Shown: positions 1-12,287 of the stretch, in pieces
Position numbering within the stretch: the stretch's first letter is position 1
Layout: each line of letters begins with the position of its first letter
NCBI GenBank assembly: GCA_014529385.2
Contig: CM043945.1
Span: 148,162,741-148,226,740, forward strand
Reading direction: 5' to 3'
Length of the DNA stretch: 64,000 bases
DNA from: Adiantum capillus-veneris
Lineage: Eukaryota > Streptophyta > Polypodiopsida > Polypodiales > Pteridaceae
The notes under the pieces: generated by a model
Databases searched by the model: none
What the model was told of the DNA's origin: nothing
What the model saw: only the letters and a program-made list of their open reading frames with translations
Made by a program: the position numbers and the translations under genes

Positions 1-1173
1 TAAGGAGAGGTTCAAAAACCAAAAGGGTCGTGATCGCTCAAGGCGGAGCAAGTCACGCACAAAGTCAGTTCTTGAATGTTGGAACTGCGGCAAGAAGGGC
101 CACGTCAAGAAGGATTGTTGGTCCAAAAAGAAGAAGGAGACAGAGTCTCAAGACAACAAGCCAACATCGGAGGCCAATGTGACAAGTAAAGTAGAGCAAG
201 ATGCTCTAATTCTCTCATTAGACAATGTGTCTAATTCCTAGATAGTAGATTCCGGGGCTTCATTCCATGCGACACCACACAAGAAACATTTCCAAGACTA
301 CACCAAAGGTAATTTTGGGTATGTATACTTGGGAGATGATGAAGCTTGTGAGATTGTCGGCAAAGGTACAGTTTCTGTCAAAACTGCTAATGGAAATGAA
401 TGGAAGATTAAAGATGTTAGGCATGTTCCTTCTCTTCGCAATAATTTGATCTCTACAGAACAATTGGACGATGAAGGTCACAACATTGCATTCGGAAACA
501 AACGGAGGAAGATCTCAAAGGGATCTTTGGTGGTTGCTAAGGGTGAAAAAGTCGGTACACGTTACTTATGTACTATTAGCACGCAACCTTCAGCTTGTGC
601 ATCAACTACAGAAGTTGATAGTGTGGTGTGGCACTACCGACTTGGGCATATGAGTGCCAAAGGAATGCAAATCCTTCAAACAAAGAAGCTTCTACCAGGT
701 TTGAAAGAAGTGGACTTAGAGTTCTGTGAATATTGTGTTTATGGTAAACAAAAGAGGGTAAAATTTCAAAAATCAGGAAATGAAAGAAAAAATAAAAAAC
801 TTGAGCTGGTTCATTCTGATGTTTGGGGTCCTGCAAGTACACCATCACTTGGTGGCTCATTGTACTATGTAACATTCATAGACGATGCGACTAGAAAAAC
901 ATGGGTTTATGTCATGAAGAATAAATCCGATGTATTTTCCATATTTCAAAGGTGGAAAGCCTTTGTGGAGAATGAAACAGGTACCAAGGTTAAATGCCTC
1001 AGATCCGACAATGGAGGCGAATATTGCAGCCAAGCTTTTGAAAGCTTTTGTGCTAGCAATGGCATTCGGAGGCAAAGGACAACCCCAAGGACACCTCAAC
1101 AAAATGGGATTTCAGAAAGGATGAACAGGACAATCATGGAACGAGCACGAAGCATGCGGCTACATGCAGGCCT
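1..1173 (+). pseudogene. Copia-A1 element, 5' part (gag end, protease, integrase)
   Basis: This is the front part of a Ty1/copia polyprotein running in from outside the window. It reads from the end of gag (zinc knuckle CWxCxxxxGHxxxxCC, about 89-130) through the aspartic protease core (DSGAS at about 250-264), the GAG-pre-integrase region (WHYRLGHMSAKG, about 628-663) and the integrase core (LVHSDVWGP, then DNGGEY and the TPQQNG-SERMNR stretch up to about 1135). An in-frame TAG at 239-241 replaces the tryptophan that sister copy A2 has just before the protease motif, so the gene is broken. The frame stops at 1173 because A2 is inserted there; the protein resumes at 6778. The family call is firm. 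Confidence 0.93.
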
Positions 1174-1959
1174 TGTTAGGAAATAAGACGTAGCTAAATA
1201 GATAATTGAGTAGATTACTTAATGGAGAGAGACAGATTTATATACACGAGATTATAGAGTAGAGAGAGAGAGAGAGAGAGTACACACGATATACGTGGTT
1301 CACCCAATGTGGGCTACGTCCACGGGAAAGCAGCCACTCAATGGCTTTAGTACTTCAAAACAAGAAGTAGTTTACAAAGGGATTATACCCTTAATGGAGC
1401 TCCCGCCTTGCTTCACTCTCACCACCTCACACTCACCTTGTTGCATCAACTTCACACTATGAAATGTGTGTAGAAATGGCCTCCTTTTATAGGCCAAAAG
1501 GGCTGCCCTCTTTTATGAGAGACAGCCATGTGTAGCCGCCCTTGTGCGAATAAGTCCAAATCGGACCCTCCAATCCGCCCATGTGTGGCCGCCCTTGAGA
1601 AGACAAGTCCGCTTTTGAATTCGGCCACCGGCCATTGAATTCGGCCACCGGCCACCGGCCATTGACTTCCGACCACCGGCCACCGGCCATTGACTTCCGA
1701 CCACCGGCCATTGGCCATTGACTACCGGCCACCGGCCAACCGACCGGTTGTTTTCCGACCACTTTCCGACCGCCGTCCGGCCATAATATTCCGGCGAAAA
1801 GGCCTTTAAAGTTGCCCCTAATTCTTGTCCGTGAAAATTTTGGTTTCCGGTGAGTGATTTTTCTTCACGCACAATGGCTTCTCCTCATAATGGGGGCCTT
1901 ACAAATGTGCGCTTTTACCATAGAAAATTACAAGGGTAAATCAGGCTCCATACTTAACA
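1174..1959 (-). repeat. Copia-A2 3' LTR
   Basis: 786 bp, written here from TGTTAGG to CTTAACA, so the element-sense LTR is TGTTAAG...CCTAACA. It holds an AG microsatellite near 1263-1280 and a run of imperfect CCGGCCA-type repeats (about 1620-1740). The - strand ORFs over those repeats are low-complexity by-products, not genes. The same LTR occurs at 5975-6772, as a solo LTR at 37477-38231 and as a truncated copy at 8924. Confidence 0.96.
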
Positions 1960-1975
1960 ATCTCCCACTTGGAGA
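1960..1975 (-). other. Polypurine tract of Copia-A2
   Basis: The complement reads CTCCAAGTGGGAGATT directly against the 3' LTR. The identical stretch precedes the LTR of Copia-A1 at 8909-8924. It is the priming site for plus-strand DNA synthesis in copia elements. Confidence 0.85.
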
Positions 1976-2019
1976 CTGATCTCCAAACCAAACCTGTGAC
2001 TGCTTTCCATTCTGGCTTC

Positions 2020-5000
2020 TTATCCTTGAATGCCGATTGAAGATGAGCAAAAGCTTAACTTCTCCTTGTTGACCACCTTTGTAAACATGTCTGCAGGATT
2101 TTCACTTGTATGCACCTTTCCTAGCTTTAGTTGTCCCTCTTCCAAAAGAGTGCGTATGAAGTGATATCTCACCTCAATCTGCTTTGTCCTTGAATGAAAG
2201 GCTGAGTTCTTCGCAAGATGGATAGCGCTTTGGCTATCACTGTACAAGACACAATTGTCTTGTTTGAATCCAAGCTCTTCTAAGAATCTGTGAAGCCACA
2301 GAATTTCTTTGCTTGCCTCCGTCATTGCTACATACTCTGCTTCCGTGGTAGAAAGTGAAACCACTTTCTGCAGCTTTGAAGCCCAGCTTACTGCTGTGCC
2401 TCCAACCGTGAACACATAGCCAGTAGTGCTCCTTCGAGTATCTTTGTCACCTGCCATATCTGCATCAGCATACCCTTCTAGAAAAATATCAGTTCCTCCA
2501 AAATACAAAGCATTTGTTGTTGTCCCTTTTAGATACCTAAGTATCCACTTCACAGCTTGCCAATGCTCTTTACCTGGGTTGTCCATGAACCTACTCACAA
2601 CTCCCACTGCATGTGCAATGTCTGGCCTTGTCCAGACCATAGCATACATTAGAGAACCTACCGCTGCAGCATATGGAACTTTAGACATATAGGCTATCTC
2701 CTCTTGTGTCTTTGGACACATATCCTTCGTTAGTTTAAAATGACCAGCCAAAGGTGTAGAAACTGGTTTTGCATTTTGCATTGCAAACCTTTCTAGTACC
2801 TTCTTGATGTAATCTTCTTGAGATAGCTTTATTGTCTTCTTCGTCCTGTCCCTTGATATTTTCATACCAAGTATTCTCTTTGCAGCACCTAAATCTTTCA
2901 TTGAAAAAGATTTGGACAGCTCCTCTTTTAGGTCTTTGATGTCCTGCATGTTAGCACTTGCAATCAACATGTCATCAACATACAACATTAGGATGATGAA
3001 TTTCCCATCTCCCGAATTCTTCGTGTAGACGCAGTGATCCGAGTTGCATCTTGTGAATCCATGATCCAACATCCATCGATCAAACTTCAAGTACCATTCT
3101 CTTGATGCTTGCTTTAAACCATACAAGCTCTTCTTTAATCTGCAAACCATTTTCTCCTTACCTTTTACTTCATACCCCTTTGGTTGAAGCATGTAGATTT
3201 CCTCCTCTAAGTCACCGTGAGGGAATGCCGTATTTACATCCATTTGCTCGAGATTTAGATCATGAGCAGCCACAAGGCTTAAGACAAGCCTAATTGAGTT
3301 CATTTTTACAACAGGAGAAAATATTTCATTGAAGTCAATACCTTTCTTTTGAGAAAAACCTTTTACCACAAGCCTAGATTTGTACCTTTTCTTCCCACCT
3401 TCTTCTTCCTTTATCTTGTACACCCATTTGTTTTGAAGTGCCCGCTTACCTTTAGGCAACTCAACCAACTCCCATGTTTGGTTCTGATGTAGTGAGTCCA
3501 TCTCCACTTGCATGCTCTTCGTCCATTCTTCTTTGGATTCATGTTGCATAGCTTCTTCATATGATTCCGGCTCTCCAGAATCTGAGATCAAGAGATGGTT
3601 GAAGGAAGGAACAAACCTTTCTGGAGGTCTACTTGCTCTTGTAGATCTTCGGGGAATAGGTTGAGGCTCCTCATTTGGTTGATGTTGTTGCACATTGTCA
3701 CCGTTTGCAGTCCTTGAGTCTTCACCGTCCTCAAGCTCCATGTACTCATCACCTGTTTCTTTTGTTTGTTTTCTTTCCAAGTAATCTTTGTACATATTTT
3801 GTTCATTAAAAATTACATCCCTACTCCTTAAGATTTTACCATCTTCAGGATTCCATAGGCGATACCCAAAGTCTCCTTCTCCATAGCCAAGTAAGAAACA
3901 CTTTTTGGACTTTGCATCTAACTTTGATCTTAGGCTTCTATCTATGTGCATGAAAGCCTCACACCCAAACACTTTGAGAAATGCATAATTCACCGGTTTA
4001 CCTGTCCATGCCTCTTCTGGAACTCCCCCATCCAATGCCGTTGAGGGTGACCGATTGATTAAGTACACAGACGTACTTACAGCTTCCGCCCAAAGCTCAA
4101 GCGGTAGGCGTGCATGTAGCCGCATGCTTCGTGCTCGTTCCATGATTGTCCTGTTCATCCTTTCCGAAATCCCATTTTGTTGAGGTGTCCTTGGGGTTGT
4201 CCTTTGCCTCCGAATGCCATTGCTAGCACAAAAGCTTTCAAAAGCTTGGCTGCAATATTCGCCTCCATTGTCGGATCTGAGGCATTTAACCTTGGTACCT
4301 GTTTCATTCTCCACAAAGGCTTTCCACCTTTGAAATATGGAAAATACATCGGATTTATTCTTCATGACATAAACCCATGTTTTTCTAGTCGCATCGTCTA
4401 TGAATGTTACATAGTACAATGAGCCACCAAGTGATGGTGTACTTGTAGGACCCCAAACATCAGAATGAACCAACTCAAGTTTTTTATTTTTTCTTTCATT
4501 TCCTGATTTTTGAAATTTTACCCTCTTTTGTTTACCATAAACACAATCTTCACAGAACTCTAAGTCCACTTCTTTCAAACCTGGTAGAAGCTTCTTTGTT
4601 TGAAGGATTTGCATTCCTTTGGCACTCATATGCCCAAGTCGGTAGTGCCACACCGCATTGTCAACTTCTATAGTTGCTGCACAAGTTTAAGGTTGCGTGC
4701 TAACAGTACACAAGTAAAGTGTCCCGACTTTTTCACCCTTGGCAACCACCAAAGATCCCTTTGAGATCTTCCACCGTTTGTTTCCGAATGCAATGTTGTG
4801 ACCTTCATCGTCCAATTGTCCTGTAGAGATTAAATTTTTGCGAAGAGAAGGAACATGCCTAACATCTTTAAGCTTCCATTCATTTCCGTTAGCAGTTTTG
4901 ACAGAAACTGTACCTTTGCCAACAATCTCACAAGCTTCATCATCTCCCAAGTATACATACCCAAAATTACCTTTGGTGTAGTCTTGGAAATGTTGCTTGT

Positions 5001-5910
5001 GTGGTGTCGCATGGAATGAAGCCCCCGAATCTACTATCCACGAATTAGACACATTGTCTAATGAGAGAATTAGAGCATCTTGCTCTACTTTACCTGCCAC
5101 ATTGGCCTCCGATGTTGGCTTGTTGTCTTGAGACTCTGTCTCCTTCTTCTTCTTGGACCAGCAATCCTTCTTGACGTGGCCCTTCTTGCCGCAGTTCCAA
5201 CATTCAAGAACTGACTTTGTGCGTGACTTGCTCCGCCTTGAGCGATCACGACCCTTTTGGTTTTTGAACCTTTCCTTAGGCCTTCCTCTTGTTTCCACTG
5301 ACAGTGCAGCACTTGATGATTCTCCTGTGCTTCTCCTTCGCATTTCCTCACTTAGGAGAACACCCACAACATCATCAAACTTAAGAGTATTTGTGCCAGA
5401 GATAGAATTACTTACAGCCATCACAAGGCTGTCCCAACTATCCGGTAGAGATGATAGTATAAGGAGAGCTCGCACTTCGTCATCGAAATTGATTTTCACC
5501 GATCGAAGTTGACTTATGTTTGTGTTAAAGTCATTTAGATGTTCTGCAACTGAACCATTCTCTGCCATCTTTAGATTGAACAAGCGCTTCATAAGAAATA
5601 CCTTATTGGATGCCGATGGTTTCTCGTAGAAGTCGTCAAGTGACTTCATTAAGTCCTCCGTGGTCTTCATCTCCGAAACATTGAAGGCCACCGTTGACGC
5701 CAAGCTTAACCGGATTGTTCCCAGTGCCTTTCGATCAAGGACAATCCATGCTTCATCTGCCATTGTTGCGGGCTTCTTCACAAGACCGCCTAGTGGCAAA
5801 TAGAGGTCCTTCTGGTAGAGATAGTCTTCAATCTGCATCTTCCAATGTTGGTAGTTTTTGCCGTTGAACTTCTCAATCTTGAGCTTCCCTTCCTCCGCCA
5901 TAACTCCCAC
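2020..5910 (-). pseudogene. Copia-A2 gag-pol polyprotein, one nonsense codon
   Basis: One frame of 1,297 codons starts at the ATG at 5910 (MGVMAEEGKLKIEKFNGKNY) and ends at 2020. In order it shows: a gag/UBN2-type region; zinc knuckle CWNCGKKGHVKKDCW near residue 237; protease motif DSGASFHAT near 295; GAG-pre-integrase; integrase core with HSDVWGP, DNGGEY and SERMNR; reverse transcriptase with NKWVYK, NTAFPHGDL and the catalytic LYVDDM; and RNase H with DADMAGD, SLSTTEAEYVAM and YSDSQSAIHL. A TAA at about 4687-4689 lies between protease and GAG-pre-integrase, where A1 has a serine codon. Length and domain order are normal for plant copia elements. The single stop is the only defect I see. 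Confidence 0.95.
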
Positions 5911-5960
5911 TCAATTCAAGGAATCCTTTCCTTGAGATAATTTAGCTACGAGCAAACCTT

Positions 5961-5972
5961 GCTCTGATACCA
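5961..5972 (-). other. Primer binding site of Copia-A2 (tRNA-iMet type)
   Basis: The complement reads TGGTATCAGAGC, two bases from the end of the 5' LTR. This is the usual plant copia primer site, matching the 3' end of initiator methionine tRNA. The same 12-mer follows the LTRs at 30443 and 48399. Confidence 0.93.
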
Positions 5973-5974
5973 GT

Positions 5975-6772
5975 TGTTAGGAAATAAGACGTAGCTAAAT
6001 AGATAATTGAGTAGATTACTTAATGGAGAGAGACAGATTTATATACACGAGATTATAGAGTAGAGAGAGAGAGAGAGAGAGAGTACACACGATATACGTG
6101 GTTCACCCAATGTGGGCTACGTCCACGGGAAAGCAGCCACTCAATGGCTTTAGTACTTCAAAACAAGAAGTAGTTTACAAAGGGATTATACCCTTAATGG
6201 AGCTCCCGCCTTGCTTCACTCTCACCACCTCACACTCACCTTGTTGCATCAACTTCACACTATGAAATGTGTGTAGAAATGGCCTCCTTTTATAGGCCAA
6301 AAGGGCTGCCCTCTTTTATGAGAGACAGCCATGTGTAGCCGCCCTTGTGCGAATAAGTCCAAATCGGACCCTCCAATCCGCCCATGCGTGGCCGCCCTTG
6401 AGAAGACAAGTCCGCTTTTGAATTCGGCCACCGGCCATTGAATTCGGCCACCGGCCACCGGCCATTGACTTCCGACCACCGGCCACCGGCCATTGACTTC
6501 CGACCACCGGCCATTGGCCATTGACTACCGGCCACCGGCCAACCGACCGGTTGTTTTCCGACCACTTTCCGACCGCCGTCCGGCCATAATATTCCGGCGA
6601 AAAGGAATATTCCGGCCTTTAAAGTTGCCCCTGATTCTTGTCCGTGAAAATTTTGGTTTCCGGTGAGTGATTTTTCTCCACGCACAATGGCTTCTCCTCA
6701 TAATGGGGGCCTTACAAATGTGCGCTTTTACCATAGAAAATTACAAGGGTAAATCAGGCTCCATACTTAACA
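5975..6772 (-). repeat. Copia-A2 5' LTR
   Basis: 798 bp, near-identical to 1174-1959. It would contain the promoter for - strand transcription of the element. Compared with the 3' LTR it has an extra AATATTCCGG-type 10-bp block near 6600 and a longer AG run. Confidence 0.96.
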
Positions 6773-6777
6773 GGCCT

Positions 6778-8863
6778 ACCGCTTGAGCTTTGGGCGGAAG
6801 CTGTAACTACGTCTGTGTACTTAATCAATCGGTCACCCTCAACGGCATTGGATGGGGGAGTTCCAGAAGAGGCATGGACAGGTAAACCGGTGAATTATGC
6901 ATTTCTCAAAGTGTTTGGGTGTGAGGCTTTCATGCACATAGATAGAAGCCTAAGATCAAAGTTAGATGCAAAGTCCAAAAAGTGTTTCTTCATTGGCTAT
7001 GGAGAAGGAGACTTTGGGTATCGCCTATGGAATCCTGAAGATGGTAAAATCTTAAGGAGTAGGGATGTAATTTTTAACGAACAAAATATGTACAAAGATT
7101 ACTTGGAAAGAAAACAAACAAAAGAAACAGGTGATGAGTACATGGAGCTTGAGGACGGTGAAGACTCAAGGACTGCAAACGGTGACAATGTGCAACAACG
7201 TCAACCAAATGAGGAGCCTCAACCTATTCCCCGAAGATCTACAAGAGCAAGTAGACCTCCAGAAAGGTTTGTTCCTTCCTTCAACCATCTCTTGATCTCA
7301 GATTCTGGAGAGCCGGAATCATAGGAAGAAGCTATGCAACATGAATCCAAAGAAGAATGGACGAAGAGCATGCAAGTGGAGATGGACTCACTACATCACA
7401 ACCAAACATGGGAGTTGGTTGAGTTGCCTAAAGGTAAGCGGGCACTTCAAAACAAATGGGTGTACAAGCTAAAGGAAGAAGAAGGTGGGAAGAAAAGGTA
7501 CAAGTCTAGGCTTGTGGTAAAAGGTTTTTCTCAAAAGAAAGGTCTTGACTTCAATGAAATATTTTCTCCTGTTGTAAAAATGAACTCAATTAGGCTTGTC
7601 TTAAGCCTTGTGGCTGCTCATGATCTAAATCTCGAGCAAATGGATGTAAATACGGCATTCCCTCACGGTGACTTAGAGGAGGAAATCTACATGCTTCAAC
7701 CAAAGGGGTATGAAGTAAAAGGTAAGGAGAAAATGGTTTGCAGATTAAAGAAGAGCTTGTATGGTTTAAAGCAAGCATCAAGACAATGGTACTTGAAGTT
7801 TGATCGATCGATGTTGGATCATGGATTCACAAGATGCAACTCGGATCACTGCATCTACACGGAGAATTTGGGAGATGGGAAATTTATCATCCTAATGTTG
7901 TATGTTGATGACATGTTGATCGCAAGTGCTAACATGCAGGACATCAAAGACCTAAAAGAGGAGCTGTCCAAATCTTTTTCAATGAAAGATTTAGGTGCTG
8001 CAAAGAGGATACTTGGTATGAAAATATCAAGGGACAGGACGAAGAAGACAATAAAGCTATCTCAAGAAGATTACATCAAGAAGGTACTAGAAAGGTTTGC
8101 AATGCAAAATGCAAAACTAGTTTCTACACCTTTCGCTGGTCATTTTAAACTAACAAAGGATATGTGTCCAAAGACACAAGAGGAGATAGCCTATATGTCT
8201 AAAGTTCCATATGCTGCAGCGGTAGGTTCTCTAATGTATGCTATGGTCTGGACAAGGCCAGACATTGCACATGCAGTGGGAGTTGTGAGTAGGTTCATGG
8301 ACAACCCAGGTAAAGAGCATTGGCAAGCTGTGAAGTGGATACTTAGGTATCTAAAAGGGACAACAACAAATGCTTTGTATTTTGGAGGAACTGATATTTT
8401 TCTAGAAGGGTATGCTGATGCAGATATGGCAGGTGACAAAGATACTCGAAGGAGCACTACTGGCTATGTGTTCACGGTTGGAGGCACAGCAGTAAGCTGG
8501 GCTTCAAAGCTGCAGAAAGTGGTTTCACTTTCTACCACGGAAGCAGAGTATGTAGCAATGACGGAGGCAAGCAAAGAAATTGTGTGGCTTCACAGATTCT
8601 TAGAAGAGCTTGGATTCAAACAAGACAATTGTGTCTTGTACAATGATAGCCAAAGCGCTATCCATCTTGGGAAGAACTCAGCCTTTCATTCAAGGACAAA
8701 GCACATTGAGGTAAGATATCACTTCATACGCACTCTTTTGGAAGAGGTACAACTAAAGCTAGGAAAGGTGCATACAAGTGAAAATCTTGCAGACATGTTT
8801 ACAAGGGTGGTCAACAAGGAGAAGTTGAGCTTTTGCTCATCTTCAATCGGCATTCAAGGATAA
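6778..8863 (+). pseudogene. Copia-A1 element, 3' part (integrase end, RT, RNase H)
   Basis: This continues the polyprotein broken at 1173. It runs from LPLELWAEAV (end of integrase) and the integrase C-terminal region (FGCEAFMHID, RSRDVIFNE) into reverse transcriptase (QNKWVYK, NTAFPHGDLEEE, LYVDDM at about 7900-7917) and RNase H (DADMAGDKDTRRS, STTEAEYVAM, YNDSQSAIHL), ending at a stop at 8863. A TAG at 7322-7324 replaces the tyrosine found in A2 just before the RT domain. With the stop at 239 this makes A1 a dead copy, older than the A2 insertion inside it. Confidence 0.94.
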
Positions 8864-8923
8864 GAAGCCAGAATGGAAAGAAGTCACAGGTTTGGTTTGG
8901 AGATCAGTCTCCAAGTGGGAGAT

Positions 8924-9092
8924 TGTTAATTATGGAGCTTGATTTACCCTTGTAATTTTATGTGGTAAAAGCACACATTTGTAAGGCCCCCATTATGAGG
9001 AGAAGCCATCGTGCGTGAAGGAAAATCACTCACCGGAAACCAAAATTTTCATGGACAAGAATTAGGGGCAACTTTAAAGGCCTCGGGGGCGG
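8924..9092 (+). repeat. Truncated 3' LTR of Copia-A1
   Basis: It begins TGTTAATTATGGAG right after the polypurine tract. It follows the A-family LTR for about 170 bp, through the GGCCCCCATTATGAGGAG and CACCGGAAACCAAAATTTTC stretches, then breaks into an AG-rich unrelated sequence. The rest of the LTR is missing. The breakpoint near GGCCTCGGGGGCGGA resembles a segment present in the solo LTR at 38051-38077. Confidence 0.85.
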
Positions 9093-9733
9093 AAACAGAG
9101 AGAGAGAGAGAGCTCCAGTGCCAATAGGTAGAGGCTCTTGCATCGTCATAAGGCTTGCATGCAGAGGGGCTTGCATAAGGCTTGCATGCGGAGGGGCTCC
9201 AGTTGAGAGTCCTCTTCTTAGGGAGCTCTGAGGAGGACCGAGACAGGTGGTGTCTTTTTAGGAAGGCTCTGACGCTCTGAGAGGGCGGAGACAGGGAGGC
9301 TGTGAAGCTTCAAGGAGGGCCAAGGGAGGTGGCATCTCCTTAGGGAGACTCTCAAGCTCTAAGGAGGGTAGGTGTCTGTGCAATCTTGCCCTCCAATTTC
9401 TCAATGGAGATGAGTTGGCTGACGGCAGGTGGGGAGGCCAAATCGCACACATATGATAGCTTACTTAAAAAATTCGCATCAATTTGACCATTTCACTTTA
9501 TGCATTGGGATCACTGTCCTTTTTCACTGGCACATTGCACATAGTACATTAAATAGTGTTAGTATTTATCTAATTGGTAAAAGTCCTTAGTAACCTTACC
9601 TGTAGTTTTGTGCCAAGTGTGTAGCCGTAGAGGCGCAATAGGGAAGGTGTGAGCTCACTAGTGGCAAAGAGAGTATTTGTGTGCACGTGTCTATGTGTAT
9701 ATTGTCTGTGTGCTTCTTTGTGAGCCGATGCAA

Positions 9734-9736
<3 letters not shown>
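9093..9736. other. Low-complexity, purine-rich spacer without genes
   Basis: Between the LTR fragment and the long AG run there are short imperfect repeats (AGGCTTGCATGC and GAGGGGCTCC twice, several GGGAGRCTCTSA-like copies). No frame with recognisable protein content is visible. Confidence 0.6.

Positions 9737-9825
<89 letters not shown>
9737..9825. repeat. (AG)n microsatellite
   Basis: About 89 bp of uninterrupted AG. Several ORFs that cross it are low-complexity artefacts (Ser-Leu or Arg-Glu runs). Confidence 0.97.
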
Positions 9826-9827
<2 letters not shown>

Positions 9828-9899
9828 CATGTAAGTGTGAGTACAATTTCCTCTTTCAGTGAAGAACATGGTTTTGTAGTTGGGGGAAATATGGGTGGT

Positions 9900-11690
9900 G
9901 TAATGTATGAAGTGTGACCCACCAGATTTCTCCCAAGCCATAATACATTGGCGTTGTAGAAAAGCTTCATTCACTTGAGAGTCAATTGAAGAATCATGTA
10001 GCAAGTGTAATGCATCCCATCTCCCAAACCACTTCTTTATGTCTTGCATCCATCCCGTGCTCAAGATCTTGCTTTTATGTGTCTTTTGAACTTTTTTGCT
10101 TGCTTCCCATGCAATTGTAGAAAGCCGATGTGAGGGGTTTGACGCGTCTTTATCGTGTACTCAATAGCCCTTTCCATGCCCATAACCTCAATTGGAAAAG
10201 ATCCCGACTCAAGAAGTAGGAGCATATATGGTGTTTGTGTCTTAACTTGGAGAAATTTTGTAAGAAAACGCTTTTGAACATTCTCAAACTCTTTCCAAAT
10301 AGATTTTGAGATACTCCCGCCTCACACTTCAACTCCATAAAGAAGAACAGGTGTCACCAATGCATCAAAAAGATACTTCTTGAGAACCCAACACCTGATG
10401 TTTCCTGCATTACACATGTTCTCAAATGCATAATATGCTCTCTTTCCCGCTTCCAAACGACACATAGCACATTCATGCCACTTGTGATTTCGATGGAACA
10501 TCAAGGCCAAGGTACTTAAAGCTCTCAACAACTTCAAGTGTCTCATTTTTGTACACAATGCATGGCTTCTCCTTATGGTTTGTTTTCACAAGCATAACCT
10601 TTGTTTTGGATTCATTCACAATCATCCCATGATGCAAGAAAAATTTCTCAAGAACAACCATAAGCTTTTGTGCATCTTCTAAAGTGCATGCTAGAAGCAC
10701 TACATCATCCTCATACAACAAAAACATGATTACCACATTGCAAATAGTGACCTCTTCAATGCCTCCTTCTTGCATAAAGGCAAGTACCAGTTGTTCCAAT
10801 TCATTGTTGCATAGACCAAAGAGAGTTGGTGACAACAGATATCCTTGTTTAACCCCAATAGTGCTTACAATTTGTTTTAAAATTTCTCTTCCCATGCGTA
10901 ATTGACAAATCACCTTCTCGTAGATTCAAGAAACCGCAAGCATAAACTCACTTGGCACTTGGAGTTCTTCCATCCTTCTCCTCAAATTGCAAAGTCTTTC
11001 TTAAAGTCCACAAAAAAACAATACAATCTCTTTCCTTTCAACCGACTTTCCTCCATGAGAACACGAAGAGTGACAAGATGATCAATGGTGCTATGGCATC
11101 GACAAAAACCCGCTTGTCCTTTTGCACACTTGTCATTCTCTTCAGTCCAATCACTTAATTTCATCTCCATTATGCACCCAACCAACTATTCCATAAGAGA
11201 CCCAATCATTATAATTCGGTAGCTGTTTACATTCTTTACATCCCCTCCTTTATACAAAGGCTTAAACCAATTAGTACTCCAGTCATAAGGCATACCATGT
11301 TTAAATGCAAGGTTGAACATATCACACATCCACTCATGGATAAAATCTCCCGTCCATTTGATCATCTCCGGCTTGATACCTTGAAGATATCCCGCTTTGC
11401 GAGTGGCCAACTTTTCAAGCCCACCACATACATGCTCAATAGTGAAAAAAGAGAGCATACATGGGAGTGAACCATACAATGGCATTATTTCAACATTTTC
11501 TTACAGTTCATATGATTGCCTACAATGTGTGTACATATCCATAAGACTCAAGTTACCAAAATTTGCAGCCCGTATGCCCCTCAAGTTTCTCTAAAATCTT
11601 CCACATGCATGTGCCTTTTCTTGGACTTGAAAAAGTTGTTGCTTTAATTCCCATCTTCTTCTCTTCTTTTGAATCAATGCCTTGTGGGTG
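9900..11690 (-). pseudogene. LINE (non-LTR retrotransposon) ORF2 remnant
   Basis: Fragments of a LINE reverse transcriptase read on the - strand in the expected order. 11485-11186 carries the fingers region (AGYLQGIKPEMIKW, WFKPLYKGGDVKNVNSYR). 11185-10982 has KGQAGFCRCHSTIDHLVTLR and FVDFKKDF. 10913-10473 has GVKQGYLLSPTLFGLCNNEL, the catalytic box as YEDD, and ESFKYLGL. 10558-10322 and 10338-10150 continue the thumb (TPVLLYGVE), and 10064-9900 holds a C-terminal end. Frames change several times and stops intervene. The 3' end is lost near the AG run and no poly(A) tail or target duplication is visible. An old, dead insertion; family call firm. Confidence 0.85.
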
Positions 11691-11853
11691 AAAGCATGTA
11701 TAGGTGGATCGCTTTTGCCACTATATAGTATATGGTTTTTGGGGTTGAGAAAATGGGTGGTTTAGGCGTTTGAAACAGTGGGATTAAATTCAAAATTTAT
11801 GGAAAAAAAGGGTTAAAATTTGACGTGTACTAAGTGAAAGCGCTTACTCATTA

Positions 11854-12117
11854 ATGATCACCTCAAGGTACGTTCAAGCACTTAATGAAAATATTCTCTC
11901 GAGTCTCGTCACTCTGTCTCGCTCGTTCCTCCCCCCTCTCTCTGTCTCATCAGCGCCATTCAGGTTTCTGATTCCCTCTTTCCTCCCTCCTTTGCATTTC
12001 TCTGCTAGCCGAAGCAACAAGCAGCAACATCACAACAACAGCAAGAAAATTCAGGAGGAGTACTTTTTGCTGGGCTGGTCATCAACTTCAGTAAAAATCC
12101 CCTGCAGCAGCAACAGG
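11854..12117 (+). other. Possible first (non-coding) exon of the + strand gene at 14270
   Basis: This is a CT-rich stretch followed by AGCAACA/CAACAG-rich sequence that ends at CAACAG|GTATGTG (12117/12118), a good 5' splice site. The next acceptor-like site is TTTTTTCAG before 12636. A leader exon is plausible, but transcription cannot be seen from sequence. Confidence 0.35.
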
Positions 12118-12287
12118 TATGTGTCATCATGTAGCTTGAAGCATTCTATCTCGAATGTTGGTTGAATTTGAATGTGGCTAGTTTTCCTAGGTAGCATTTC
12201 CAGGTAGCATTGATCCATGTTTTAACATGCTTCATGCAGATGTAGAAGCGTTGTATGCTTGTCTCTGAATGTGTGGCAAGATAACCA

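Larger units (their letters stand above)
1174..6772 (-). mobile_element. Copia-A2, complete LTR retrotransposon nested in Copia-A1
   Basis: This is a full Ty1/copia element on the - strand. Its two LTRs are almost identical (1174-1959 and 5975-6772), it has a tRNA-iMet-type primer site and a polypurine tract, and one polyprotein frame lies between. It is flanked by a perfect 5-bp duplication GGCCT (1169-1173 and 6773-6777). Removing element plus one duplication restores the reading frame of Copia-A1. By eye the LTRs differ by about three substitutions, a 2-bp change in the AG run and a 10-bp insertion, so the insertion is young. The polyprotein has a single in-frame stop, so this copy is probably not autonomous unless the stop is read through. 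Confidence 0.97.

Noticed and set aside
1452-1872. Long - strand ORFs with WPVAGGR/NGRWPV repeats inside the copia-A LTRs
   Set aside because: They follow simple CCGGCCA repeats in the LTR, recur in every LTR copy in shifted frames, and have no domain. Treated as repeat by-products.
9737-9825. CRISPR-like regular array
   Set aside because: Simple dinucleotide repeat with no spacers; no other regularly spaced repeats with unique spacers exist in this plant window.
9570-10064. ORFs with Ser-Leu or Arg-Glu runs across AG/CT microsatellites (also 24625, 26256, 43451, 43626, 54569, 60481)
   Set aside because: Pure translation of dinucleotide repeats.
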